Positions 1 through 11,736 of a DNA stretch of 64,000 nucleotides are shown here, one piece after another. The first letter of the stretch is position 1. Each line of letters opens with the position of its first letter. The translations under genes and the position numbers were made by a program. Below the pieces are notes generated by a model that worked only from the letters and a program-made list of their open reading frames with translations, made no database searches and was not told the DNA's origin. Source of the DNA: Typhlomys cinereus (lineage: Eukaryota; Chordata; Mammalia; Rodentia; Platacanthomyidae); assembly GCA_023101885.1 (NCBI GenBank), contig JALPQD010000360.1:2289074-2353073 (forward strand), written 5' to 3'.

Positions 1-421
1 TACATCCAGCAGGAGTACTACTTTGACCTGAGAAGATTCTTGTTACAAAAGGAATCTTTCCAAGTCTAGTAGCCAGAGTCCAGCTTGGGGTCATCCTTGG
101 ATGGACGGTCTCTTTCTTACATAACAGTCCTTGTGTCTCTCTAGCTCAATACCAGTTGGGAATGACAGATTTAGGCATTAACTACTATCAGCTATTGAGT
201 AGAGCATTGTTCTCTAGCTCCTGATATAGAAAAATAGCAATTTATTGAGTACTTAAAAACACCCAAGAACACTAAGAGAGCACATGGGTCACCTATTTAT
301 GAGATGCTAGGATATCTGATTCTCATTCTTACTGGATTTGATATCACTTAGGAAACACAGCTCTGAGCATGTCTGTGAGGTCATTTCCAGAGACGTTTCA
401 CTGAGGAGGGAAGACTCACTA
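1..421. other. No gene; unique sequence with an old-repeat fragment
   Basis: No coding signal. Bases 360-421 (tctgagcatgtctgtgagg ... gaggagggaagactcact) resemble the internal part of the dispersed element described at 3,040-3,422, so this is probably a fragment of the same family. It is interrupted by the SINE that follows. The rest shows no repeat I recognise. Confidence 0.5.
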
Positions 422-726
422 TAATAGTTATTCTTTTTTTTTTTTCATTTATTTATTCAATAGTGCGTGTGTGCGTATGTATGTGTGCGCGTGTGTGTCT
501 GTGTGTGTGTAGAACCACGGACGAATTCGGGAACCACCATGGACTCCTCCACTTCCTCCGCCCCGGGATTCACAGGCTCCGCCCTACCAGGACCAGAAGC
601 GCAGGCCGCTCCCGCTTCCGCCTGGCGTCTATACATGGGATCTGGGATCCGAACTCGGGACCTTCCGCCTGCAAGGCAGAGGCTTAACCCCTGAGCCACC
701 TCTCCAGCCCTGTAATAGTTATTCTT
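422..726 (-). mobile_element. ID-headed SINE, family A, with target-site duplication
   Basis: On the minus strand the element opens with a tRNA-like head, ggctggagaggtggctcagg, and a B-box-like gagttcggatcc. It continues with a GC-rich body and ends in a CA-rich stretch plus an aataaataaatg A-rich tail. The body is 436-712. It is flanked by a 14-base direct repeat, taatagttattctt, at 422-435 and 713-726, which is the signature of L1-driven insertion. The inverted copy is at 34,142-34,446. The tRNA-like head implies an internal RNA polymerase III promoter. The open frames of 74-96 codons here come from the CA tail and GC-rich body and are not genes. Confidence 0.92.
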
Positions 727-1436
727 AACTATTGCTCTCAAAGTCAAACAACTTAAGGGAGAAAGGGAGATTTATTCAGCTTAAAGTTTCAGAGGGGAGA
801 AACAGACTTTCATGGTGGAGATGGCAAGGCTAATGGCTGAAGTTACTCCCATCCACGTGGAGGAAGGCTGGAGGATTCCTGGAGAGTCTCTCTTCTTTTC
901 AATCTCCTGTTCTATGGTTCCTTTTATCTGCTCCGGAGGTTCCAATGAGATCTAGGGAAGTTCCAATTGGATCTGGGGCTGGTCTTTGTATTGTAATGTA
1001 TTGATCAAGACAATCTCCACAGGTGGTCTCAGCTGACCTTAGTTAATGCCAGGTGTGTCGAGTTGACACCCAGGATTAACTATTACACCCACCCTGGTCA
1101 CAGATAACACCATCTCACTAGGGTCTTAGACTGGAGTGTTGAACTGGATAAAGAAGGGCAAAAAGGAGGACATAAGCTAAGCTCTAGTGTTTTCTATTGC
1201 TTTCTCTCTGCTTCCTCCCCATAGACATGACATGACCAGCTAGCCCACACTCTGGCTTTCCTGCTTTTCCAAACACAGGGGACTGTATCTCCTCAGCTTA
1301 TGGAGCCAAATAAACCTATCCTTCATCAAGTTGCTTTCTTAAAAGGTATTTTGTCACTGAAACAGGGAAAAGAAACTTAATCCAAATGGGTGATAAGGTT
1401 AACTTTGGTTTGTTTATCAGACAACAAAGAAAAGCA
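727..1436. repeat. Old interspersed repeats
   Basis: There is no gene. Two pieces look repeat-derived. At 755-1,090 the sequence reads like the complement of an element with a gagttgacacc segment. At 1,200-1,380 the stretch gccaaataaacc...ttgctttctta is the tail type seen in several old dispersed rodent elements. I cannot assign the family with confidence. The inverted copy is at about 33,430-34,120. Confidence 0.5.
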
Positions 1437-2894
1437 TCAAATACCACTTTTTTTCATTTTTAAAAATTTATTTCTGCTCATACAAACTTAATAGGTACAC
1501 TGGTCCCCTCCCTCCCTTCACCCCTCCCTGGATCCCCTTGCTCCCTACCCTCTTTTCCCCTTCCTTTCCCCCCTCCCTCCCTATCTCCCAGTGCCTCCTT
1601 CCCCCATCCCTGGAGCATCCTTTAATGTGTATGTCAAACTTTCCTCTGGGTCCTCCTCTCTGATGAGGTGTAAGGACTCTGGCATTTCCTAGAACTCTTT
1701 CTTGTGTTCCCCTTAAGTATAAGAACACTAATGTGGCTGTTAATCCCTAGCTTCTAAGGATCCTAATGCCTTTAGTCCATGCTAGACTTTGAGGGGTCAT
1801 TGTGCAGGTCATGCAAAGTCCTATTATGATTGCTTTGGCCCTAACTTGTGTGGAATATCTTGCATATCATTACTTTTCCCATCCTCGTGCTCTTACAATC
1901 TTGACTCTCCCTCTTCCGCAAATTTCCCTGAGCTTCAGGATGGGGAGAGATGGTTTGTCGATTTTTTTTTCAGTTTTACTGTTCCTGCACTGCCCTTGGC
2001 TCCATCCTGATGGGTATTGGATGTCACCCCCTGGCCAGAGATAAAAAGCTGTTAAATTAGAGTCTTGTTATAAGAGTATATTCAAAGATAGATGTAATAA
2101 AAGTAGGAGACCGTGGTGAGAGAGGGGTCAATCACTCATTTGCAAAATGGTTACTTTCTATCTGGCAGCCTATATGCCCTCCCCTTCTGGTGAGATCATA
2201 CCCCATCAGTTGCAAATGATCAGGAAGAAAGTCCGTGAACTTAACCAGATGTCTCATTACTTACTTGCAGCCCTTGATGGTGGCCTATTTTCTCTGTTGT
2301 AACATGATCCCCTCTCTCCTTGTTTCTGGTGGAGCCCTCCTTCCCCTTCCCTTCTGTTTATAATCTTTACAATTACTGTAGGTATTACAGAGATTTATCT
2401 TTTAGTGTGCTTCTAAGTGGGTTTGATACTAGGATCCACCTATTAGGGAGTACATACGACACTTAATTTTCTGTGTCTGAGATACTTCACTCAATATAAT
2501 TGTTTCTAATTCCATCCATTTCCTGGCAAATTTCATTATTCATCATTTTTGATGGCTGAGTAGTATTCCATCGTATAAATGTACCACATTTTCTTTATCC
2601 ACTTGTCAACTGTTGGACATTTGGGTTGATTCCATGACTTTGCTATTGTAAACAGTGCTGCTGTGAACATGGTCGTGCTTGTACTATCGAGGTGAATTTT
2701 TGCTGTATGGGGGGTTATTCCCAAAAGTGGAATCACAGGGTCATATAGCATTTCAATCTTTAACTTCTTTAAGAATCACCAGATGGCTTGCCAGAGTGGT
2801 TGTATGAGCCTGCATTCCCACCAGCAATGTAGGAGAGTTCCCCTCTCTCCACATCCTCTCCAGCACTTGGTGTTGTTTGTCAAATACCACTTTT
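1437..2894 (-). mobile_element. 5'-truncated L1 insertion with 15-bp target duplication
   Basis: The body (1,452-2,879) is the complement of an L1 3' end. It has an A-rich tail at 1,452-1,475, a 3' UTR with a G-rich (here C-rich) tract at 1,503-1,600, and the ORF2 C-terminus at 2,536-2,751, with residues such as PVIPLLGITPH and KMWYIYTMEYYSAIKNDE. It is flanked by a perfect duplication, tcaaataccactttt, at 1,437-1,451 and 2,880-2,894. It is a classic dead-on-arrival L1 of about 1.43 kb. The inverted copy is at 31,933-33,399. Confidence 0.95.
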
Positions 2895-3039
2895 AACAAT
2901 AGTGTGGCAAGAAGACAAGGATATATGGGTCTGAGATGGAAGTTTTGCAGATATATGGAGATCTCTCTCATCTTCACCTCAAACTCTGATGTAAGTAGGG
3001 TCCAGGTGCGAGTATAACCACTAAGGTTTGGTTCCCTAA

Positions 3040-3422
3040 GTGTGATGGTTAATCTTTACTGTTAACTTGGTGGGAGTTAGAATCACCTAGGAGACCAAGG
3101 TATACCCCTTGGTTTAAATGATGGGGGAAGCATCCACCCTGAATGTGTAAGATATTTTTGTTCATTGGAATCGTGACAGAATAAAGGGGAGGGAGGAGAA
3201 AGACAGTAAAGTACCAGCATTCCCATATTCTGCTCTCTGGTTGGCCATGATATGAACAGATCTCTGCTGCCACACACTCCTGTTGCCATGATGTAAGCTG
3301 TTCTGCTGCACGTGCCTTCCCCAGCATGGCAGACTGAACCCTCTGAAATGATGAGCCAAAACAAACTCTGTTTTTTTGTTTCTGTGAGACATTCTGTTGC
3401 AGCACTGTGAAAGTAACTAATA
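3040..3422 (+). repeat. Old dispersed element starting gtgatggttaatc
   Basis: It starts gtgatggttaatctttactg and ends in gccaaaacaaactctg ... gtgaaagtaactaataat. This arrangement is familiar from old dispersed repeats of rodents and other mammals, but I cannot name the family. Open frames here of up to 170 codons run through the repeat and lack any recognisable domain. The inverted copy is at about 31,390-31,760. Confidence 0.6.
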
Positions 3423-4805
3423 ATGCACTTAGTGTGTGTTCTCCCTATCTGAAGGTTTAAATAGATGATTTGCTCTTCCAAACTTCCAACATAAGTGTAA
3501 TTTAAAGATAGGACAAACTCTTTTCCACAACTGTGAAGCCCAATGTAGTCTGTTCCGTGGTCAGGGCTTAGTCCTACACATTGAGAGTTGTTCATCTTAT
3601 CTACCCACTAGATTTCAGAGCCTAGACTCTAATACAAAGGTCTTAAAAAACAAGATGAAAACTGCACTCTCTTGCAAACACGGCTGTGTGAGCCACAGGG
3701 TTGTTCTGTCACATCGTTTATTTTGAGTGGGTCACAGCTCACCCAGATTTAAGAGGAAGGGACATAGATTCCACACCTATGTCTCAGTTGACATGTTGTG
3801 AAATTGTTAAAAATTTTAAAGTTTAGACACCTTAAGATATTTCCACTTCAATTTCAAGATGAGATATTTTTTCTAAAGATGGAGAGAGAGAGTGAACTTT
3901 GTAAAAGACAATGTGTAATTCATAATTCAGTGCCGCGTCCTTAATCCAACCATTCTAGTGGACAAGGCCCCGCATGGCAGAATATTGTTTTATGGAAATA
4001 ATTTCTGGAAAAAGGACATGGCATTATTTGATATAAATAAGAGAAATAAGTAAAATATGGGAATTGTCAGACCTTGGTGTTTCTGCCCAGTTTGGGCCTA
4101 AAGCCTGCTCGCTGGGGAATGTCACAGTAATGCCCATGGGCAGATGCTAGGGATTCCTCCCCATGTAATTTAAGTTTTGCTTCTGGCGGGAGGAATTCTT
4201 CTGGGAATTGGATGTGTCTTTTACCTGTTCTTAGGTATTTTTGGGACTAGATTCCTGCTCTCTGATCTAGAGAAAAATCCTCCTTTTTAACTTTGTCAAG
4301 TTCTAAATAGAGATTTTATGTCTAGTCACACACAGTAAGTAGACTTGTTAGCCAGAATGTATACACTGATTTTAAAGAAATTAGAGAACAACTTCAAGAG
4401 TCTTGAAACATAGGTGGGTAAAATTCCCGGCAATTCAGGACCTTCTCCTCATATTCAAGGTCAAGATTGGTTAACTTTTCCTAAAAAAGAGGACAGATCA
4501 TTACTGTGGTTTTGTAGACTACATGGTCTTTGTCATAAACCTCCAGTTTTCTATTCTAGCACAAAAACATCACCATGGTTAAATAAATGACCCGAGTGTG
4601 TTTCAGTATTTAGCAAAACAATCAGTGAGCCAAATTTGTTTTCCAAAACAGAGTTTCCTGACTTTGGGATTAGATCATGGTTCTGTACGAATCTGTAGAG
4701 CAGCTGTGGAGTGGGCATCCCAGAGTGAAGCTGTTTCTGACAAGTTGACCTGAGTTAGTTCCAGAACCTTTTCCTGTTGGCCTCTGAAGGTGTTTAGTTT
4801 AGGGT
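3423..4805. other. No feature recognised
   Basis: Single-copy-looking AT-rich sequence, present also as its complement at about 30,000-31,390. There is no coding frame, RNA gene or clear repeat. A short GA run (gagagagagag) lies near 3,882-3,893. Confidence 0.6.
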
Positions 4806-5150
4806 CTGTGATAGTTAGAGACAGGTGTCAACTTGACAGTTGCAGTCTGAGCATTGGGTACATCCGTGAAGAATTGATAGTTAAGGTGAATCTTAAACTA
4901 ACTTCAGGAGATTGATTGATAGGGGAAGAGCCAGCTCATAGTGGGTGGGACCATTCCCTGCATAGGCAGATAAGATGGAGGGAGCTGGTTCAGTAACTTG
5001 ACATTCTTCAGCATGCTGTCTGTCAAGTAAGGATTGTCCCCGGTCTCTCTCCCAGCACGTGGATATGGTACCACCAGTACCCTTGCTTCCTGGCATTGGT
5101 GTGAACTCTCCTGCCAAGTTGAGCTAAGAATGGTAACTGGACAATAGGAA
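4806..5150 (+). repeat. Old dispersed element with gtgtcaacttgac motif
   Basis: It begins ctgtgatagttagag, carries gtgtcaacttgacag, and ends near gccaagttgagctaag. The same type of element appears in reverse at 54,300-54,520 and 54,720-55,250 (ctatcaagttgacacc and gtcaagttaacacc). The family name is uncertain. No target duplication can be found. Confidence 0.55.
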
Positions 5151-6085
5151 GCCAGATTAAAGTCCCCTTGTTCCCATAAGCCATTTTATCATGAATTTAT
5201 CAGCAACATGCAGGCAAACTGCAACACGGTCTGAAGCCACCTCTAAACTTGCCTTATAGTAGCATTCTGGACACACAGGGATTGGTCAGTTCTAGATGGA
5301 GGATAGCATGAGTGGTCTTCTCAGCAAATCTTTGAGGGATCTTTGGGAAGAGCCATGCCTCCTTAAGATCCCAGGACAGGTGCATGTCAGGCCACCAGCC
5401 TTGGAGGAATGCCTTGGGTAGAGCAGGGCAGTTCCTCTGTTTCAAAACATAGCCTAGGAATGACAAAACTTTCACTGGGGAGCACAGGAGAAGCGTGGCA
5501 TTGAGATTTAGGCCCACACAGGAGCTGGTAGGAAGAGCAGGCTATCACGTTGTCAGGGCCTCTGAGGGATCAATGAGCTCCAGGCAGGACCTAGTTCATC
5601 ACCTGCCCTGTCATGGCCAGTGTCATGGTCAAACCTGGTCCTTTCTGCCTATGAATCTGTGTGAGTGAGAGGAATTGGGAGTGACATTTGACTTAATGTC
5701 ACAGTCCCTTGTCTGCTCCATCTGGACTCCCAAGTTCAATCAGCTCCAGTTATTTATATAGTCCCTGGGGCTGTGTTTCAGGAGGAAAAAGGTTCGCTCT
5801 TATTTATGATTCCAACTGAAAGGCTAAAAGCTATAGTGTAAAGTAACCTATATGTTACCTAGCATTTGCACACTGGTGTTTTGGAACGAAGTTTCATTTT
5901 TCCTGGTGATTTCAGAGCAAGAGCACGTGGATTTGGATTGCTGCCACACATGGGGCCAGTCTATCGCCTACAGCCCTGCTTGCCCTTTTGTGTTGTAATC
6001 AAAGGAAACCGACTGCAACCGTGACTATCTAACATCAGGCATGAGTGCAACTCATGTAGTTTTGGGGGGAGAGAAAATGGGGGAG
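5151..6085. other. No feature recognised
   Basis: Unique-looking sequence with its complement at 28,690-29,560. It contains an open frame of 87 codons on the minus strand (5,254-5,517) with no recognisable domain. The corresponding part of the other arm is broken by small indels, so I do not call a gene. Confidence 0.5.
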
Positions 6086-6240
6086 GGTTGAGGATATGGC
6101 TCAGCTGTTAAAACTCTTGCTTATGCAAGTAAAAGGACCAGAGTTTTATCACCCACTCTCATGCAAAGACACATGCATATGGATGCATGCACCCCACACT
6201 CAACATGCACGTGAAAATAAAAAAAGAGTGAATTAAGTTT
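6086..6240 (+). mobile_element. Degenerate ID/B2-type SINE
   Basis: Contains ggatatggctcagctgttaaaactcttgctt, an A-box-like tRNA head, then ggaccagagttttatcaccc, ending in a CA/CG tail and aaaataaaaaaagag. It is too diverged to place in a subfamily. The inverted copy is at 28,500-28,660. Confidence 0.7.
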
Positions 6241-7260
6241 CTTCTGAAGATAGGCAATTAATTGTAGAGTAAGAACTGGGAATATGCAGCATTATGTGCT
6301 GGCCTTAATGTGCATGGGTGATTTATGTTGCCATGTTACATGCTTGCCTAGTGCATGTGTGACTCATGTTCGGAGTCTGTTCTGCACACTAATGTATGTA
6401 TGTGGCTCCAACCACTTATTTAATCTCTCTGAGTCTCAATTTCTTTATCTTTCAAATGGAGGTGATTATAGGCACCACACAGGTATTTCGTGAAGATTAC
6501 GTGCTTGATGTAGTGTTAGACACAGTGCATCTGCTCAATTAGTGGTTGCTATGACAGTTTTAATTAATAGTTAGCATATCCACTTCCTCCTTCTACCCTA
6601 TCCCCTTGATAATAAGCTTTGTTAAATACATTTCTGAGACTAGAAGAATATGTGTGGGAATCACAGCACAGAATTCCAAATGTAAGCTGTAAGGATATCC
6701 GCTGGGACAAGTCGGGCATCACTAGGAAAAGATATATCTCAAGTAGCTTCCTTTCTTTCTCTTAGATGTCCTGTTTCACAAGGGGAAACAGGGACACTCC
6801 AGTTGGCTCGAGCCAGACTTTAAACTTGGAATGAAGTCCAACATAATATAGCTGACACCAGCTGGACCCCACCGACCTCCAGACCCACACGTGAAAAATA
6901 ATTGCTTATTGTTGCATGCCACTTCAAGCTTATATTTGTTACGCAGCAGCAGCTAACTGATACAACCCAAGGTATTTATTAAGCACACAAGGAACTCCCA
7001 ATCCAGAGGAGATAAGGGGGACAAAGGAGGGAGAGATTCAGTGTACCTAAAGCTGTGCTTTGTGACCTTGAAAAATATCCTTTGTCAATCTGGCTCTGAT
7101 TTCTTCTAATGTAAGGAAGTTACATGCACTTAATATGGTTTAAAGTAATATTACCTTCAACTACATAAACTTTAAATCTATAAAAGGCTGTTGTATGTAA
7201 ATAAATGAATCTGTAGTATTTGTTGAGAAACATGAAATCTAAAAAGGAATTATAAAATAA
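6241..7260. other. No gene; repeat tail near 6.9 kb
   Basis: At 6,890-6,965 the string atttgttacgcagcagcagctaactgatac resembles the 3' end of an old mammalian dispersed repeat. The rest is AT-rich with nothing I recognise. The complement lies at 27,480-28,500. Confidence 0.45.
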
Positions 7261-7310
7261 AAAATTAAAATAAAATTTAAATTTTTAAAAATTATTATTA
7301 TTTATTCAAT

Positions 7311-7384
<74 letters not shown>

Positions 7385-7617
7385 GAACCATGGACAAATT
7401 CAGGAACCACCATGGACCGCCTCCACCTCCTCCTTGTTTACTCTGCCCCAGGATTCACAGGCTCCGCCCTACCAGGACTGGAAATGCAGGCCGCCCCTGC
7501 TTCCACCCGGCGTCTATACATGGGGTGTAGGATCCGAACTCAGGACCTTCGGCCTGCAAGGCAGAGGCTTAACCCCTGAGCTACCTCTCCAGCCCCAAAA
7601 TTAAAATAAAATTTAAA
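7261..7617 (-). mobile_element. ID-headed SINE, family A, with 21-bp target duplication
   Basis: The body is 7,282-7,596. On the minus strand it opens with ggggctggagaggtagctcag, then the GC-rich body, then a long CA tail (GT on the plus strand, 7,311-7,382). A 21-base A/T-rich direct repeat flanks it at 7,261-7,281 and 7,597-7,617. It is the same family as 436-712 but an independent insertion. The inverted copy is at 27,157-27,473. Confidence 0.92.
7311..7382 (+). repeat. (GT)n microsatellite
   Basis: Nearly pure GT run of about 70 bases with one tttg interruption. It is the expanded tail of the SINE around it. Confidence 0.95.
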
Positions 7618-8742
7618 AAATGACATGGATAAGTTGAACATGGCCTTGTTCCTAAATTCTTGGCATGATAGAAAGAAGAACCATGACTTGGAATTAACAA
7701 TTTTTTTTTTATCAAAGAAACTTTTTTATTCTTATGTCTTTCTTGTAATAGTAAAATATGAGTAGTTCTTTTTTTAATACATTTTTTATTATTTCTGCTC
7801 ATACAAACTTAATAGGTAGACCAGTTCCCTCCCTCCCTCCTCCTCCCCCGAACCCCCTCCTCCCCCTCCTCTCCCTTCCCATCCCCAGTACCCTCCCCCC
7901 AATTCCCAGAGAGTCCTTTATTGTGTATGCCTGACTCTCCACTGGGTCCTCCTCTCCGATGACATGTAAGGACCCAGTGGCATTTCCATAAGCCCTTTCT
8001 CTTGTTCCCCTTAAGCATAGGAGCACTACTATGGCTGTCAATCCCTTGCCTCCAGGGATCTCGGGGCCCTTAACAGATGCTAGACTTTATGAGGGCAACA
8101 GTGCGCTGGACATTGCACAGGGCATGCAAAGTCCCATTATGATTGCTTTGGCCCCAACTATTGTTGAGAATCTTGCAAATCGTTGTTCCTCCCATCCTTT
8201 TGCTCTTACAATCTTACCGCCCCCTCTTCTGAAAATGTCCCTGAGCTCCAGGATGGGGAGAGATTAGGCTGGCCTAGTTCTATGTGATTGATATAGAGTC
8301 TCTGAAGTTCTGGATTGTGGTTTGTTGATTTTCTTTTGCAGTTTTGCTGCTCCTGCAATGCCCTTCACTCCATCCTGCTGGGCACTGTATGTCACCCCCT
8401 GGCCAGAGACAAAAAGCTGTTAAACTGGAGTCTTGTTATAATAGCATATTCAAGGGTAGATGTAATAAAAGTAGGAAACCTCAGTGAGAGAGGGGTCCAT
8501 CACCCATTTGCAAAATGATTACTTTTTATCTGCTAGACTATATGCCCTCCCCTTCTGGTGAGATCAGGAAAGAACGTCTGTGAACTTAACCAGGTTTCTC
8601 ATTACTTATTTGCAGACCTTGATGGAGGCCTATTTTCTCTGCTGTAACATGGTCCCCACTCTCCTTGTTTCTGCTGTGGCCCTCCTACCCCATCTCTCTT
8701 GTTCATAATCCTTACAATTACTGTGTTACATAGGTTTACTTT

Positions 8743-11736
8743 TCAGTGTCTCAATGTGGGCTGGGTGAGTTTGGTACTAGGAGCCACCATTAGGGAGTAC
8801 ATACAGCGCTTAATTTTCTGGGTTTGGGATACTTCACTTAATATAATTGTTTCCAATGACATCCATTTCCCAGCAAATTCCAGTAATTCATCATTTTTGA
8901 TGGCTGAGTAGTACTCCATTGTATAGATGTACCACAGTTTCCTTATCCACTTGTCAACTGTTGGACATTTAGGTTGATTCCATGACTTTGCTATTGTAAA
9001 CAGTGCTGCTATGAACATGGTCGAGCTTGTGCTATCGAGGTAAACCTCTGCTGCATGGGGGGTTATTCCCAAAAGTGGGATAGCAGGGTCATATGGCATT
9101 TCTATCTTTAATTTCTTTAAGAATCTCCAGACAGCTCACCAGCAATGTAGGAGAGTTCCCCTCTCTCCACATCCTCTCCAGCATTTGTCGTTGTTTGTAT
9201 TGTGGATTTTTGCCACCCTGACCGGGGTGAGATGATATTCTCAGGGAAGTTTTGATTTGCATTTCCTGATGGCTAGGAAGTGGAGCATTTTTTCAGATAT
9301 TTGTTAGACATTTAATTTCATCCCTGGTAAAGTTTCTTTTAAGTTCCAGGGCCCATTTTTTAATTGGGCCATTTTTTTCCTTGGAGTTTAGTTTTCTAAG
9401 TTCTTTGTGCACTCTGGACAGTAGAGCTCTGTCAGATATGTGGTTAGTGAAGATTTTCTCCCATTCTGTGGGTTGCCTTTGAGCTCGTGTTACAATCTCT
9501 TATCTGAACAGAAGCTCTTTAATTTCACAAGGTCCCAACTGTTGAGAGTTGGTAGCAGTGACTGTGCCATTGGATGTCTGTTTAGGATATGTTGGCCTAG
9601 CCCAATCAGCTCGCGGGAGTTCCCTATCCTTTCAACTATGGTTTTTATAGTCTCTAGCCTTATATCAAGGTCCTTGATCCATTTGGAATTAAGTCTTGTA
9701 CATGGTGACAAGTACGGGTCCAGCTTTAATCTTCTGCATGTGGAGATCCAGTTTTGCCAGCACCATTTGTTGAAGATGCTGTTCTTTTTCCATTGGATTC
9801 TTTGGGCCCCTTTGTCAAAGACCAAATGGCTGTAACTTTGTGGGCTTATATCTGGGTCTTCAATCCTTATCCATTGATCTGTGTGTCTATTTTGGAGCCA
9901 GTACCAGGCTGTTTTATAACTATGGATTTGTAGTATAGACTAGGTTTGGTATGGTAATACCTCCAGCTGTTTTTGTTACTCAGGATTGTTTTGCTATCCT
10001 GGGTCTTTTGTGCCTCCATATGAACTTTGAGATTGTTTGGTCAACTTCTTTGAAGAATTGCTTTGGGAATTGGTATAGCATTGAATTGTATATTGCCTTT
10101 GGTAGGATGGTCATTTTTACAATGTTGATTCTGCCAATCCAGGAAAAGGGAGGTCTTTCCACCTTCTGGTGTCTTCTGCAATTTCTTTCTTTAGGGTTTT
10201 AAAGTTTTCATTGTAAAGGTCTTTTACCTCCTTAGTTAGGTTTATACCAAGGTATTTCATTTTTTTAGGGGCTATAGTAAATGGATTGTTTCTCTCAAGG
10301 CTTTTTCACTTCTTTCATTCTGGGCATATAGGAAGGCCTCTGATTTTTGCACATTTATTTTGTATCCTACCCTGCTGAACTTCTCAATTAGTTCCAGGAG
10401 CTTCCTGGTGGAGTTTTTGGGATCACTCAGGTATAAGATCATGTCATCTGCAAATAGGGATAGCTTGACTTCTTCCTTGCCGATTTGAATCCCTCTTATG
10501 TCCCTTTCTTGTCTTATGGCTTCAGCTAAGACTTCAAGTACAATATTGAATAGAAGTGGTGAGAGTGGACAGCCTTGTCTAGTTCCTGATCGAAGTGGGA
10601 ATGCTTCCAATTGTTCCCCATTGAGCATAATCCTTGCTGTGGGCTTGTTGTATACAGCTTTTATTATATTGATAAAGGTTCCTTCCATTCCTACTGTCTC
10701 TAGCGTTTTGATCATAAAAGGCTGTTGGATCTTGTCAAAAGCTTTTTCTGCATCTATCGAGAGTATCATGTGGTCTTGGACTTTGGACTGGTTTACATGA
10801 TGAATTACATTTATTGATTTGCGTATGTTGAACCAACCTTGTGTGCCGGGGATGAAGCCTACTTGGTCCCCATGAATGATCTTTTTAATATGTTTTTGAA
10901 TCCGATTTGCTAAGACTTTGTTGAGAATCTTTGCATCTGTGTTCATCAGGAGATCGGCCTATAGTTTTCTTTTTTAAGTGAATCTTTATTAGGTTTTGGG
11001 ATTAAAACGATATTAGCTTCATAGAAGGAATTTGGTAGTGTTCCTTCCTTTGCTATTTGATGGAACAGTTTAAGGAGTATTGGTGTTATTAACTCCTTAA
11101 ATGTCTGGTAGAACTCTGTGCTGAATCCATCTGGTCCAGGACATTTTTTGGTGGGAAGATTCGAGATTACTTCCTCAATTTCCTTATATGTTATAGGACT
11201 ATTTAAATAATTCACAACTTCCTGATTCAATTTAGGTAAGTTGTGTTTACTTAGAAATTCATCCATCTCTTTTGTGTTGTCAAACTTCACAGAGTATAAG
11301 TTTTTGAAATATGATGTTATAATTCTCTGGATTTCTTGGGTATCAGTAGTGATAACTCCATGTTCATTTCTAATTTTGTTAATTTGGGTTTTCTCTCTCT
11401 TGCTTTTGGTTATTTAGCTAGGGGTGTATCAATCTTTTGATTTTTTCAAAGAACCAGCTTTTGATTGGTTGATTTTTTCTATCGTTTTCTTATCTCGATT
11501 TCAGATATTTCTCCCCTTATTTTGCTAATCTCTCTCTTCTACTACTTTTGGGATCAGATTGCTCTAGTTTCTCTAAAGCTTTAAGCTGCATTGTTAAGTT
11601 TTTATTTCTGATGTTTCCATTTTTTTGATGTAGGCATTAAGAGCTATGAACTTACCTCTTAGAACAGCTTTCATTGTGTCCCAGAGATTTTGGTAAGTTG
11701 TATTTTCGTTATCATTCCTTTCAGGGAAATCTGAAT
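8743..11736 (-). pseudogene. L1 ORF2 remnant: reverse transcriptase and C-terminal region
   Basis: L1 ORF2 normally encodes an endonuclease, a reverse transcriptase and a Cys-rich C-terminus that copy L1 RNA into the genome. Here the endonuclease is absent. RT segments are visible in separate frames: 10,946-11,290 ([15 protein letters not shown]), 10,272-10,946 ([22 protein letters not shown]; catalytic FADD at 10,443-10,454), 9,980-10,162, 9,490-9,825, and the C-terminus at 8,743-9,099. At least four frame breaks separate them. One is a single missing base near 10,949 where the inverted copy is still in frame. The remnant is not functional as it stands. Confidence 0.92.
11731..11736. other. 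Rearrangement breakpoint: L1 to ERV junction
   Basis: The hexamer ctgaat ends readable L1 ORF2 antisense and starts ERV pol sense. Sequence on both sides is well behaved: an L1 frame with [19 protein letters not shown] lies immediately to the left. The reciprocal junction is at 49,074-49,079 with attcag. The site overlaps GAATTC at 11,733-11,738. Confidence 0.85.

Larger units (their letters stand above)
1..11736 (+). repeat. Left arm of a ~12-kb inverted duplication
   Basis: The whole interval recurs as its reverse complement at 22,936-34,884, in the same order: short L1, SINEs, old repeats, then the L1 3' part. The first bases (tacatccagcaggag) pair with the complement near 34,870-34,884, so the arm probably continues left of the window. 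This arm looks clean: L1 ORF2 stays open over long stretches and SINE flanks are exact. The inner end is abrupt at 11,736, in the middle of L1 ORF2, where the sequence becomes ERV pol, while the other arm continues into the L1 5' half. The boundary is therefore a rearrangement breakpoint in this arm and not the natural end of the duplicated unit. Confidence 0.93.
7776..11736 (-). mobile_element. 3' part of a young L1, cut inside ORF2
   Basis: On the minus strand this runs from ORF2 at 11,736 to the A-rich 3' end near 7,776. It has an ORF2 C-terminus (8,743-9,099), a 3' UTR with a G-rich tract (C-rich on the plus strand, 7,827-7,890), and ends at ttgtatgagcagaaat-type sequence plus a short A tail. 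The 5' UTR, ORF1 and endonuclease part of ORF2 are missing here. The element stops abruptly at attcag/ctgaat (11,731-11,736). A matching 5' part lies at 46,432-49,079. Long open stretches suggest a young element. No target duplication of the 3' flank is visible in the window. Confidence 0.95.

Noticed and set aside
463..747. Overlapping open frames of 74-96 codons on both strands
   Set aside because: They lie inside a SINE and its CA tail; Cys/Val or Thr/His repeats come from the dinucleotide run.
3083..3595. 170-codon minus-strand frame, the longest outside L1
   Set aside because: It is antisense to an old dispersed repeat, has no domain, and is broken by indels in the other arm.
7311..7382. 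Regularly spaced repeats as a possible CRISPR-like array
   Set aside because: A simple dinucleotide microsatellite in a SINE tail of vertebrate DNA; there are no spacers.
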